The notes under the pieces are model-generated. The model ran no database searches and had not been told where the DNA came from. It saw nothing but the letters and a program-made list of their open reading frames with translations. Position numbers and translations under genes: made by a program. A stretch of 64,000 nucleotides of DNA from Sphaerimonospora sp050942215 (GTDB lineage Bacteria > Actinomycetota > Actinomycetes > Streptosporangiales > Streptosporangiaceae), in the NCBI RefSeq assembly GCF_050942215.1, contig NZ_CP192056.1, positions 1,674,001-1,738,000 of the forward strand, written 5' to 3'. The first letter of the stretch is position 1; every line of letters begins with the position of its first letter. Below are positions 16,760 through 24,837 of the stretch, piece after piece.

Positions 16760-17320
16760 GTGGCTACCAACGACGAGCAGACGCGCTGGATCGTGCACGG
16801 TGAGCGACTAATCTATGACAACCGGTGGATCCGGCTGGGCATGGTGGATGTCGAGATCCCTGATGGTGAGCGGTTCGAGCATCACGCGGTGCATCTGGAC
16901 CGGGCGGCTATCGCCGTGGTGGTGGATGAGCAGGATCGGGTGTTGCTGATGTGGCGCCATCGGTTCCTGTTCGACCGCTGGGGCTGGGAGCTGCCTGGCG
17001 GCCTGGTTGAGGCCGGCGAGGATCCGATGCTGACGGCGGCCCGTGAGGTGGAGGAGGAGACCGGGTATCGGGTCAGGGAGATCGAGCCGCTGATCAACTA
17101 TCAGCCGATGGCGGGCATGGTCGACTCTGAGCACAACCTGTTCCTTGCCCGGGGTGCGGAGTTCGTCAAGGAGCCGTCCGGGGAGATCGAGGCCGATCTG
17201 ATCGAGTGGGTTCGGTGGAAGGAGATTCCGGACATGATCACCCGGGGGGACATCTGGACCTCGGGAACGCTGGTCGGTCTGTACGCGGCTCGGGATCGGC
17301 TCAGCGTAGGGCGCGGGTAA
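16760..17320 (+). CDS. Nudix hydrolase, candidate Pif-type transfer immunity protein
   Basis: 186 residues. The Nudix box is perfect: GGLVEAGEDPMLTAAREVEE then ETGY (about residues 77-99), in the ADP-ribose pyrophosphatase-like fold (ERFEHHAVHLDRAAIAVVV upstream). A TAGCGT at 16748-16753 suggests a leaderless GTG start. In pSAM2 the immunity factor Pif, which stops redundant AICE transfer, has a Nudix motif, and Nudix genes beside AICE regulators are common, so this is a fair Pif candidate. The 3' end overlaps the converging XRE gene by 20 bp. Confidence 0.8.
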   Translation: MATNDEQTRWIVHGERLIYDNRWIRLGMVDVEIPDGERFEHHAVHLDRAAIAVVVDEQDRVLLMWRHRFLFDRWGWELPGGLVEAGEDPMLTAAREVEEETGYRVREIEPLINYQPMAGMVDSEHNLFLARGAEFVKEPSGEIEADLIEWVRWKEIPDMITRGDIWTSGTLVGLYAARDRLSVGRG

Positions 17321-18622
17321 CCGCTCGGGAGAGTTCCTCGATGCGCTTGCGCTGACGGCGTGAGCCGGTCATGGTCGCGAGTTGTTGCGCGCGCTGGATG
17401 TGGGGCTGGGCCGCTTGCGCCTCCCCGAGGGCGAGTAGGGCGTGTCCCAGGTCACAGCGCAGTGCGGCTTCGGCGCGGTTATAGGTGCCGTCCATCCCGG
17501 CCAGTGCTGAGCGCAGGTCCTCGACGGTGCCGGGGTCGCCGAAGCGGACCAGGCAGTTGCCGCGCCAGCGGGCCAGATGGTGAGCGTTGATGGACAGGTA
17601 GGGCATGTCCGGATCGCCGTTGCCGTCGGGAAGGAGCGCGGCGGCCTGGTCGAGCGCAGTGCGGCAGGTTGCCTCGTCTCCGAGGATCGCGGCGGCCTCG
17701 GCCTCGGCGGCGAACAGCCACGTCCGCAGCCGGGCCGGGAGCTGGTCGCGGTGGGTGGCGTGGATGTACTGAAGAAGCTCGGTCGCCTGAGCGGGCCGGC
17801 CCAAGTCCATGAGTACGTACGCCTGCTCGGCGCAGACGTAGGCGAGGACGGCCGGGGTGTCGGCTTCGCGGGCCGCGGCCTTGGCGTTTTCGTAGTGGGT
17901 CCAGGCGTCGTTGAGGGCGCCGGTATTGATCGCCTGCCATCCGGCGAGTGATTCGGTCTCGGCGAGTGTGTGGGCGAGTTGGGCGCGTATGCCGGGACGT
18001 ACGGCGTGGTGATGGGCGCGCCGTATTTGGGATATTTGGGCGCGCATTTTCTCGGCGATGGCGACGCTGCCGAGCCGGCGGTCCAACAAACGAAGGTTGT
18101 TGGTGTCGGTGGTGAGGATCATCACCATCGGCTGGTCGACGGCGGCGGCCATCTCGATTCGGGCCGTCAGTTCGGCTATTTGCTCCTGGTGCTCGTCGTC
18201 GCCGTCAGTGCTCGGTGAGGTGATGTCGAGCGGGGCCAGGCCGAGCAGCATGCGGGCGTGGTCGGGCAGGCCCAGGCCGGTGGCGACGCGCTCGAACACC
18301 TCAAGGTCGCTGACCTGGCGCTGGCCGCGCATGAGTTCGCTGATGCGGCCCTGGGAGATGCCGGTTGCCGTGCTGATCCGGGTCTGGCTGGCCCCAGGGC
18401 TCCGGCGTTCTCGCGTTTTGTCCGGTTTGACTACGTGATGCCGAGGGTGGCGAGGCAGCGTCCGGGGTCTTGAGCGTGGCGGCGGTTGGCCAGGGCTCCG
18501 GCGTACTTGACCGCGAGGTTGAACAGTCCCGCCACGTCGCGATTTTTGAGCCTTTCGCGGCTTTCGTCGCGGTCCCACACCCATGCGGGGATCTGGATCG
18601 GTTCGAAAGCGTTCCCGTGCAT
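17301..18622 (-). pseudogene. XRE-family AICE regulator split by a 104-bp insertion
   Basis: The N-terminal part (MHGNAFEPIQIPAWVWDRDE, from ATG 18622) runs to ..NLAVKYAGA, then meets foreign sequence and a stop at 18431. The other part begins GASQTRISTATGISQGRISE (rest of the HTH) and continues with a 300-residue all-helical TPR-like domain to the TGA at 17301. Removing 18390-18493 restores KYAGA-SQTRIS in one frame. In this family the HTH spans exactly that join. A downstream piece from Met 18332 could still be made but lacks the HTH. The gene probably regulated AICE functions and is now broken unless the insertion is removed. Confidence 0.7.
18390..18493. repeat. 104-bp insertion with 15-bp direct repeats
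   Basis: CCAGGGCTCCGGCGT occurs at 18394-18408 and again at 18490-18504, 96 bp apart. A 3-bp GGC flanks the inserted block on both sides. Its length is 2 mod 3, giving the frameshift in the XRE regulator. Origin is unknown; no terminal inverted repeat is obvious. Confidence 0.55.
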
Positions 18623-18746
18623 TCCGGCCTCCGGTCGTTTCCCGGGCTGGTGGCGCGTGTCGGCTGTTGCTGGGAACTCTATATCCCTCGGTGATATATC
18701 CAAGTGGAATAGGAGCGGAAGTTTCCCCCTGTGCATTCTCTGCGGC

Positions 18747-19157
18747 ATGACACCAGCAGTGAAGTGCACCGCGTGCGACGGGCGCGGCTGGAAGATCGTC
18801 ACCCGGCGTGGGCAGGTCGCGGCCGCCGTGCTCGGGCTGGCCACCTCCTCCCGTGAGGACTGCCTGTACTGCGACGGCGGCCAGTTGCCGGCCGAGATGT
18901 ACGAGTGGGAGGTCTACAGCCTCATCAACGGCGCTCCGCAGCTCGGGCCGTGCGGGACCAGTGTGGGGCAGGCCACCTGCATGGACGAGTTGCGCAAGAC
19001 GCTGCGCCGGTTGAACCCCGAAACCCAGCCTTACGGCCGGATCATCCACCGCGTGTACGAGTTCGGCGCGCTCCCCGACGACTGGTCCCGGAAGGTCATC
19101 TTCCGGGCGACCCTCGACGCCGCCGGACAGGTCCGGTTCGAAAGGACGGCCCAGTGA
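18747..19157 (+). CDS. Small AICE protein with two CxxC pairs
   Basis: 136 residues from ATG 18747. CTACDGRGW (8-16) and CLYCDGG (39-45) form a four-cysteine, DnaJ-like zinc site. The C-terminal half (CMDELRKTLRRLNPETQPYG ..RVYEFGALPDDW) looks alpha/beta. Small zinc proteins of this kind are frequent in AICEs next to korSA and lack known functions. The stop overlaps the GTG of the next gene (GTGA), so the two are translationally coupled. Confidence 0.65.
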   Translation: MTPAVKCTACDGRGWKIVTRRGQVAAAVLGLATSSREDCLYCDGGQLPAEMYEWEVYSLINGAPQLGPCGTSVGQATCMDELRKTLRRLNPETQPYGRIIHRVYEFGALPDDWSRKVIFRATLDAAGQVRFERTAQ

Positions 19158-19492
19158 CCACCCAGACCCCCGCCCCGGACACCGGCCAGAACCCCAGCCA
19201 GGTCCCCGACCCGGACGGGCCGTGTCTGGCGCCGCACCTGCCGCCCCTGATGGACGAGGCCAAGCCGCTGTTGTGGCATGGCTCCCAGCGGTTCGCCCGG
19301 TTCCGGGTGCTGGCCTGGACGTGCAGCGAGCATCGCGAGACCTGGTATGAGCTGTGCTCGGGCGGGGGGATGGCCTTCATCCGCCGGATGAGCGGCGACC
19401 CGGTCAAGCCGGAGGTCTCCCAGTCCCACGCCTGGACGATGACCGAGGCCCGTCAGGTGTGGGCGGCGTTGCTGTCCGGCCAGGTGCGATAA
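19154..19492 (+). CDS. Small AICE hypothetical protein
   Basis: 112 residues from GTG 19154, overlapping the previous stop. A Pro-rich, likely disordered N-terminus (first 25 residues) is followed by a compact section with FARFRVLAWTCSEHRETWYE and FIRRMSG. A single CSEH plus CSGG arrangement might bind metal. It ends 100 bp before the GntR gene, with a good promoter between them. Function unknown. Confidence 0.6.
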   Translation: MTTQTPAPDTGQNPSQVPDPDGPCLAPHLPPLMDEAKPLLWHGSQRFARFRVLAWTCSEHRETWYELCSGGGMAFIRRMSGDPVKPEVSQSHAWTMTEARQVWAALLSGQVR

Positions 19493-19522
19493 CCCCCTGG
19501 GCCTTCCTCGGGCGCTGACCTC

Positions 19523-19569
19523 CTGACAGGCTCCGGCTCAGTCGGTACTGTACTCATGCAGACAAGTGG
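19523..19569 (+). promoter_or_regulatory. Promoter and operator half of the GntR gene
   Basis: CTGACA (19523-19528), 17 bp, TACTGT (19546-19551). The word GACAAGTGG (19561-19569) lies just past the predicted start and recurs twice in the pra promoter, so autoregulation by the GntR protein is likely. Confidence 0.55.
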
Positions 19570-19590
19570 AAAAGTGATTGGGCGGTTGGC

Positions 19591-20307
19591 ATGAGCATGG
19601 ACTTCGCCCCTCCGAAGTACGCCCAGGTGATGACGGCGATCCAGCAGCGTATCCGGGACGGGGAGTACGCACCGGGCACCATGTTGCCCTCAGAGACGCA
19701 ACTCGTCCGCGAGTTCGGCGTGGGCCGTACCACCGTGGTCCGGGCATTGCAGACCCTCGCCATGCAAGGCTGGATCGAACGCGAACACGGCCGCGGCTCC
19801 TTCGTCAAAGGCAGACCCGAAACCCCCACCGACCGGGTACGGCCCGGCCTGAACGCGGTCGAACACGGCGAGACCGCCGAGTCGATCGTGAGCGTGGCCA
19901 AGGTGCCGGCGCCCCGCCACATCGCCCACCTGCTCGGCGTCGATGAGCGGACCCCTGTGATCGCCCGTCAACGGCTGGCCCGACAAGGGGAGCGAGCCTC
20001 GGCGGTGGAGACCTTCTGGTTCCCGCTGGAGGTCACTCTCGGCACCGACCTGCACAAGCCCGATCCGCTGCGGCATGGCGTGCGCCAGCATCTCCAGGCG
20101 GTCAAGCATCTGCGGTTCGATCACGTCACCGAACGCCTGGCCGCTCGCAAGCCGACCAAGGAGGAGGCCGACCTCCTCGGCTCGACTTCTCCCGTGCTCG
20201 GCGTGCTGGCCACCGTGCACGACGCGGCCGGTTCGGTGCTCCTCGCGCTGAGCTTGGCCCTGCCCGGTGAGCTGCACGAGCTTGAAGACGTGTACCCGGT
20301 GAACTGA
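19591..20307 (+). CDS. GntR-family regulator with UTRA domain (KorSA-like)
   Basis: 238 residues. N-terminal winged helix (5-75) with PSETQLVREFGVGRTTVVRA as the recognition region and GRGSFV as the wing. C-terminal UTRA/HutC effector domain (about 85-235) with VEHGETAES, LLGVDERTPVIARQRL and a beta strand near the end. In pSAM2 the GntR protein KorSA represses pra and itself, holding the element in the chromosome. The same position, next to pra, and the shared GACRAGTGG words support that role here. Start ATGAGCATG at 19591. Confidence 0.8.
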   Translation: MSMDFAPPKYAQVMTAIQQRIRDGEYAPGTMLPSETQLVREFGVGRTTVVRALQTLAMQGWIEREHGRGSFVKGRPETPTDRVRPGLNAVEHGETAESIVSVAKVPAPRHIAHLLGVDERTPVIARQRLARQGERASAVETFWFPLEVTLGTDLHKPDPLRHGVRQHLQAVKHLRFDHVTERLAARKPTKEEADLLGSTSPVLGVLATVHDAAGSVLLALSLALPGELHELEDVYPVN

Positions 20308-20346
20308 CGACCTTTCCCCGCTCGAATCCCGCTTAGTTACTTGTGC

Positions 20347-20390
20347 GGACGAGTGGGGAAGGCTTAATATCAACTCAATCGGACAAGTGG
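20347..20390 (+). promoter_or_regulatory. pra promoter with two GntR-type operator words
   Basis: GGACGAGTGG (20347-20356) and GGACAAGTGG (20381-20390) flank a -10 TAATAT (20365-20370). ACTTGT (20338-20343) ahead of the first forms an imperfect palindrome with ACGAGT. A repressor bound to either site would cover the -10. This fits KorSA-type control of pra. Confidence 0.55.
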
Positions 20391-20432
20391 ACGAGCGGAT
20401 GGCCTCTCGTCCTGGAAGAAGGGAGACTCGTC

Positions 20433-20855
20433 ATGGCTCTTCAGGGGCCCATTCCGATCAGTTTCGCGCTGCTGTTCCCGCACGGCTGCTACGTCGTGGG
20501 CGAGGTGCAGGCCGCCAAAGACTTTGACGCCAAGCGGGACACGCAGGCCAAGGACAAGCTCACCGGGCTGCCGGTGTGGCAGGTGCCTGTGATGGACGCC
20601 GACCCCTCGCTGAAGGCCGCGCAGAAGACGGTGACCGTGAAGATCCTCGCCGAGGTTGCGCCGGTCGTCCCGCCGTCGCTGCCGGGCCTGCCGATCGCGC
20701 CGGTGGAGTTCGAGGGGCTGGAGGTCAAGCCGTACGTGCAGCAGGCCACCGGCCGCCTGGCCTACTCGATCTCGGCGCGGGTGATGCGGGCACCACGTCC
20801 GCAGTCGGCCAAGACCACCGGCTCGGGCTCGGCAGGTAAGGAGGCGGCGGCCTGA
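20433..20855 (+). CDS. pra: Pra-like activator of AICE replication, integration and excision
   Basis: 140 residues from ATG 20433 with SD GAAGGGAG. The sequence PISFALLFPHGCYVVGEV then KLTGLPVWQVPVMDADP and LPIAPVEFEGLEVKPYV is the hallmark of the family named 'plasmid replication, integration and excision activator'. Pra of pSAM2 switches on repSA, xis and int. The C-terminal 20 residues are a basic, Gly/Ser-rich tail. A TGATG overlap couples it to the next gene. Mechanism of the family is not established. Confidence 0.8.
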   Translation: MALQGPIPISFALLFPHGCYVVGEVQAAKDFDAKRDTQAKDKLTGLPVWQVPVMDADPSLKAAQKTVTVKILAEVAPVVPPSLPGLPIAPVEFEGLEVKPYVQQATGRLAYSISARVMRAPRPQSAKTTGSGSAGKEAAA

Positions 20856-21181
20856 TGCGCCGGGACCCGTACACCTACGTCACGGTGTCGATCGACTCCG
20901 ACGGGGCCTCCCGCGTCGGCGTCTCCTTCTACACCCCCGGCCTCCGCGTCACCGCCGGTGTCCTCGAATCCGGGCGGCCCTACCTCGACATCAGCAGCAA
21001 GACCGCCGACGTGTCGATCTCGACCACCGGGGCCGGCGCGGTCACCTCCACCGACCTGGAGATCGCCCGGCAACTCTTCAACGCCGCCGCGTCCTACCTG
21101 GCCGACTGCGAACGCCTGCACCACCAGCACTCCCGCGGCCCCGGCCCGGCCATCCCTCCCGGTGACCAGACGGCGGCCTGA
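20855..21181 (+). CDS. AICE hypothetical protein coupled to pra
   Basis: 108 residues, ATG sharing one base with the pra stop; SD AAGGAGG sits inside the end of pra. The first 75 residues are predicted beta-rich (TYVTVSIDSDGASRVGVSFY) and the rest one helix (DLEIARQLFNAAASYLADCE). It belongs to a small conserved AICE family between Pra and the transfer protein. No motif suggests a reaction. Confidence 0.65.
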   Translation: MRRDPYTYVTVSIDSDGASRVGVSFYTPGLRVTAGVLESGRPYLDISSKTADVSISTTGAGAVTSTDLEIARQLFNAAASYLADCERLHHQHSRGPGPAIPPGDQTAA

Positions 21182-21267
21182 CCACACAAGGCGGGGCCGC
21201 TGGAACGGGCATTCCAGCGGCCCCCGAGATCTCTTCCAACACCACATCAGAAGAGGACTTGAGTCTA

Positions 21268-22758
21268 ATGTTCAAGAAACTGCCCGGAGACGAGGCACGC
21301 AACCTCGTCTCCACCACCCCGGACACGGCGGTCGTGTTCCGTCCGGCCGTCGTCAAGACCCCGGCCATCGTCACGCTTGTGATCTGGCTCTTCCGGCTGA
21401 TCGCGGGCCTGATCCGCCTCGTCGTCCGTCACCCCGTCGCCGTCGCCGTCCCGGTCGGGCTCGGGGTGATCTGGACTCTGTACGGCCGGACTATGGCGCT
21501 CGTCGTGGCCGGGTTCGTTCTGGCGATGGGGCTGTCGTGGTTCCTGCTGGAGCGGGACTCGTTCCTGCGCCTGGTCGGCTGGCGGCTGCTCGCCTGGTGG
21601 CGGCTGGTCTTCGTCTATCGGCGGCTCTGGCAGCCGGTCATGATTATCTCCGGCCTCGGCCGCCACCTGCGGGGCCGGGACTACCTGCCCCACCTCCGCC
21701 GGGTCACCTGTGACGAGTGGGCCGACCGCGTCAGCGTGAAGATGCTGGCCGGACAGGCGGTCAAAGACTGGGCCGACCGTGCCGAGCACCTGGCCCACGG
21801 GTTCGGCGCCCCTTCCTGCCGGGTCGCGGTCGCGCGGGCGGGGCGGCTGGTGCTGACCTTCCCCCGGCGTGACCCGCTGGCCGTGCCGCTGCCCGCCGTC
21901 CCCGTTCCCGATGACCCGGATGTGGGGCCGGTCGAGATCGGCCGGTGCAAGGACGGGCATCCCCTGCGGCTGAAGGTCCACGGCACCCACGTCCTGATCG
22001 CGGGCGCGACGGGTGCGGGCAAGGATTCCTATCTGTGGGGCACCGTCCGCGGCCTGCTCCCCGCGATCCGCGCGGGCCTGGTCCAGGTCTGGGCGCTCGA
22101 CCCGAAGCGGATGGAGCTGTCCTTCGGGCGCTCGCTCTTCGGCTCCCGGTACGCGGCTGATCCGGCCGAATGCGCCGACCTGCTCGACGAAGCGGTCTCG
22201 GTGATGCAGGAGCGGGCCGACCGCTTCGCCGGCCTCCAGCGCTCTCACACACCAACCGTGGATGACCCGTTCATCCTCGTGATCGTCGATGAGGTGGCGT
22301 TCCTGACCGCCTACCAACCGGACAAGCACCTTCGCCAGCACATCACGGCGGCCCTGGCCACGCTCACGACGCAGGGGCGGGCCGTGGGCGTCGGGATCAT
22401 GGCCGCGCTTCAGGACCCCCGCAAGGAGGTCATGAACATCCGCAACCTGTTCCCCGACAAGATCGCTCTCCGGCTCGACGAGTCCGAGCAGGTGGACATG
22501 GTCCTCGGCGACGGCGCGCGGGACCGGGGCGCGCTGGCCGACCACATCTCACCCGTTCCTGAGCGCAGGGCCGGGGTCGGCTACCTCCGCCTGGAGATCT
22601 CGCCCGATCCGGTGCGGGTGCGGGCCGCGTACGTCTCCGACGCCGACATCCGCGACATGGTCCAGCGCTACGGCTCAGCGAGCACGGACGGCACGGACAC
22701 CGGGCACGGCTGCGGCGGCGCGCTCGACGGCTACGAGTACGGAAGCGAGGCGGCCTGA
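21268..22758 (+). CDS. FtsK/SpoIIIE-like DNA translocase for conjugation (TraSA/TraB type)
   Basis: 496 residues from ATG 21268 (AGAGGA 10 nt upstream; a TTG at 21259 is too close). Two N-terminal hydrophobic segments (about 30-55 and 62-90) anchor it in the membrane. The motor domain has Walker A GATGAGKDSY (about residue 248-256) and Walker B ILVIVDEVAFL (about 342). In AICEs a single hexameric protein of this kind pumps double-stranded DNA to the recipient. The Walker A Lys is followed by Asp-Ser rather than Ser/Thr; AICE members often have Gly-Ser there. Downstream genes follow closely. Confidence 0.88.
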   Translation: MFKKLPGDEARNLVSTTPDTAVVFRPAVVKTPAIVTLVIWLFRLIAGLIRLVVRHPVAVAVPVGLGVIWTLYGRTMALVVAGFVLAMGLSWFLLERDSFLRLVGWRLLAWWRLVFVYRRLWQPVMIISGLGRHLRGRDYLPHLRRVTCDEWADRVSVKMLAGQAVKDWADRAEHLAHGFGAPSCRVAVARAGRLVLTFPRRDPLAVPLPAVPVPDDPDVGPVEIGRCKDGHPLRLKVHGTHVLIAGATGAGKDSYLWGTVRGLLPAIRAGLVQVWALDPKRMELSFGRSLFGSRYAADPAECADLLDEAVSVMQERADRFAGLQRSHTPTVDDPFILVIVDEVAFLTAYQPDKHLRQHITAALATLTTQGRAVGVGIMAALQDPRKEVMNIRNLFPDKIALRLDESEQVDMVLGDGARDRGALADHISPVPERRAGVGYLRLEISPDPVRVRAAYVSDADIRDMVQRYGSASTDGTDTGHGCGGALDGYEYGSEAA

Positions 22759-22760
22759 CC

Positions 22761-23033
22761 ATGACCAGCCTCGCTCACATCCTCGACGGCCTGCACTGCC
22801 CCGGCTGCGGCACCCTGGACGCGCTCTGGCTCGACGCTCTGCGCGGCATCGTCGAGTGCGCCGAATGCGGCCACAAGGCCCGCGTCCTGGTCGACGGCCC
22901 CGGCCTGGCCGACCTCCTCGACACCGTCGAGTCGGCCGACAGTCTCGGCGTCCTCGGCTCGCTCGGGGCCGTCGACAGCCTCGACACCCTCAACGCCGTT
23001 GACCTGGTCGGCTCGTGCGGGGGTGGCTGGTGA
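22761..23033 (+). CDS. Small zinc-ribbon protein with Asp-Ser-Leu repeat tail
   Basis: 90 residues, 2 bp after the transfer gene. CPGCG (13-17) and CAECG (33-37) make a four-cysteine zinc ribbon. The C-terminal third is a run of short repeats (VDSLDT, VESADSLG, AVDSLDT). Proteins of this size between tra and rep are standard in AICEs and may be accessory to transfer (Spd-like). The stop overlaps the rep GTG (GTGA). Confidence 0.65.
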   Translation: MTSLAHILDGLHCPGCGTLDALWLDALRGIVECAECGHKARVLVDGPGLADLLDTVESADSLGVLGSLGAVDSLDTLNAVDLVGSCGGGW

Positions 23034-24649
23034 CCCACCCGAACGACCGGGCGACGCCTCGGGCGGTGCGGATGGCGATGCCGCTCGCCAGGGACGTCGT
23101 CGAAGAGATCGCCAAGCGGTACGGCGTGTGCATCCGTCCGGTTCCGCTCAAGCGCATGGACCTCGTTACCGGACAGGTCGAGATCGTCGATGTGCCGTGC
23201 GGGGCCACGCTGGAGAGCAAGTGCCCGCCGTGCGCCAAGCGGAACCGGCAACTCCGGATGGCGCAGTGCCGGGAGGGCTGGCACCTGGAGGCCGAGCCGG
23301 TCAACACCCCCGATGAGGCCGACGACTATCAGCGTCACCTCGTCGAACTGCGGGCCGACGCCCAGGTCTGGCGCGACCAAGCCGAAAAGGCCGGCGACGA
23401 CACCAGCGACCTGGACGCCGCCCTCGCCGACCTGGACGAAGAGATCAACACCGCGGGCATGCGCGGCAACGTCCTGGGCCGGACCTCGGGAAAGCGCTCC
23501 CGGTCGACCCGGCGGCGGCAGGATGCGCCGGATCTGCCCAAGCGGCAGATGAGCGCCACGACGCTCGGGCGGACCTTCACCACGAAGGACGGCAAGACCT
23601 TCCGCCCGTCGATGTTCCTCACGCTCACACTCCCGTCCTACGGCAAGGTCCGTGACGGTGGGCCGGTCGATCCCTCGACGTACGACTACGCGCGGGCGGC
23701 CCGTGACGCGCTGCACTTCTCCAAGCTTATGGACCGCTTCGTCCAGAACCTCCGCCGCGTGGCGGGCTATGACGTGCAGTACTTCGCCACCGTCGAACCG
23801 CAAAAGCGGCTCGCCCCGCATCTCCACATGGCGGTGCGCGGCACCCTGCCACGGGCGGAACTGCGGCAGATCGTCGCGGCGACCTATCACCAAGTGTGGT
23901 GGCCGCCCGTCGATCGGGTCGTCTTCGAGGGCGACCACCTGCCGGTGTGGGCCGATGAGATCGGCTACCTCGACCCGACCACAGGGGAGGTCCTGCCCAC
24001 CTGGGATCAGGCGCTCGACCAGCTCGAGGCCGACGAGGACGCCGAACCCCTGCACGTGCTCCGCTTCGGCGAACAGCTCGACGTTCAAGGTGTGCTTGCG
24101 GGGTCGCCGGATGCCGACCAGTGCATCCGCTATCTCGCCAAGTACCTGACCAAGAGCATCGGCGACGGCCTCGACACCGACAACGGCGCCCAGAAGGCAC
24201 ACGCGCAACGGCTGCTCGATGCGTTGCGGTTCGAGCCGTGTTCGCCGACGTGCCCAAACTGGCTGCGGTACGGCATCCAGCCCAAGGGCGCCAAGGCGGG
24301 GATGGCTCCGGGCCGGTGCAAGGGCAAGGCGCACAAGCCCGAACACGTCGGCTACGCGGGCCGGCGCGTCCTGGTCTCGCGGAAGTGGTCCAACAAGACC
24401 TTGAGCGAGCACAAGCGGGACCGGCGCACCTGGGTCCTGGAAGCCCTCGGCCTGCCCAACGGCGAGCCAGCCGACCCGCACCGCTACCTCTGGCGGCCGG
24501 TCAAGCCCACGGACGCCGACCTCGATCCGATCGGCGTACGGCTGTTGCGCTCGGTCCACGAACGGCAGCGCTGGCGCGATCACATGGACCGGCTGAGAGC
24601 CGAAGCAGAGGGACAAGATTTTTCGGCAACTGAAGGGAGGGCGGCATGA
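23030..24649 (+). CDS. AICE replication initiator (RepSA-like, HUH rolling circle)
   Basis: 539 residues from GTG 23030, coupled to the previous stop; an in-frame GTG at 23015 is possible. The N-terminal part has CPPCAK (about 66-71, zinc-like). The HUH metal motif is PHLHMAV (about residue 265), following the beta strand FLTLTLPSY that is the usual motif 1. The nucleophile is expected in CIRYLAKYLTK (Tyr near 365). CSPTCPNW follows. RepSA proteins nick the AICE at its origin for the rolling-circle phase after excision. The gene ends ATGA over xis. Confidence 0.85.
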   Translation: MTHPNDRATPRAVRMAMPLARDVVEEIAKRYGVCIRPVPLKRMDLVTGQVEIVDVPCGATLESKCPPCAKRNRQLRMAQCREGWHLEAEPVNTPDEADDYQRHLVELRADAQVWRDQAEKAGDDTSDLDAALADLDEEINTAGMRGNVLGRTSGKRSRSTRRRQDAPDLPKRQMSATTLGRTFTTKDGKTFRPSMFLTLTLPSYGKVRDGGPVDPSTYDYARAARDALHFSKLMDRFVQNLRRVAGYDVQYFATVEPQKRLAPHLHMAVRGTLPRAELRQIVAATYHQVWWPPVDRVVFEGDHLPVWADEIGYLDPTTGEVLPTWDQALDQLEADEDAEPLHVLRFGEQLDVQGVLAGSPDADQCIRYLAKYLTKSIGDGLDTDNGAQKAHAQRLLDALRFEPCSPTCPNWLRYGIQPKGAKAGMAPGRCKGKAHKPEHVGYAGRRVLVSRKWSNKTLSEHKRDRRTWVLEALGLPNGEPADPHRYLWRPVKPTDADLDPIGVRLLRSVHERQRWRDHMDRLRAEAEGQDFSATEGRAA

Positions 24650-24837
24650 CCAGGAAAGACGAGATCCTCACCGTGGCGCAGATCCTCGCCGAACTCGGCG
24701 GCGTCTCCCGCCGGACCTTCTACCGCTGGCGCGAGATCGGCAAGGCCCCCGAGGGCTTCAAGCTCCCCAACGGCGAGATCCGCATCTACCGCAGCGAGTT
24801 CACCGCCTGGCTTGAGAGCCTGCGGGAGGCCGCGTGA
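24646..24837 (+). CDS. xis: Excisionase (Xis), MerR-like HTH
   Basis: 63 residues. A winged-helix DNA binder of the excisionase type: LTVAQILAELGGVSRRTFYR is helix-turn-helix, and PNGEIRIYRSEF the wing. It bends att DNA to bias Int toward excision. The start overlaps rep (ATGA) and its stop overlaps int (GTGA), so rep-xis-int are one translational unit, as in pSAM2. Confidence 0.85.
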   Translation: MTRKDEILTVAQILAELGGVSRRTFYRWREIGKAPEGFKLPNGEIRIYRSEFTAWLESLREAA

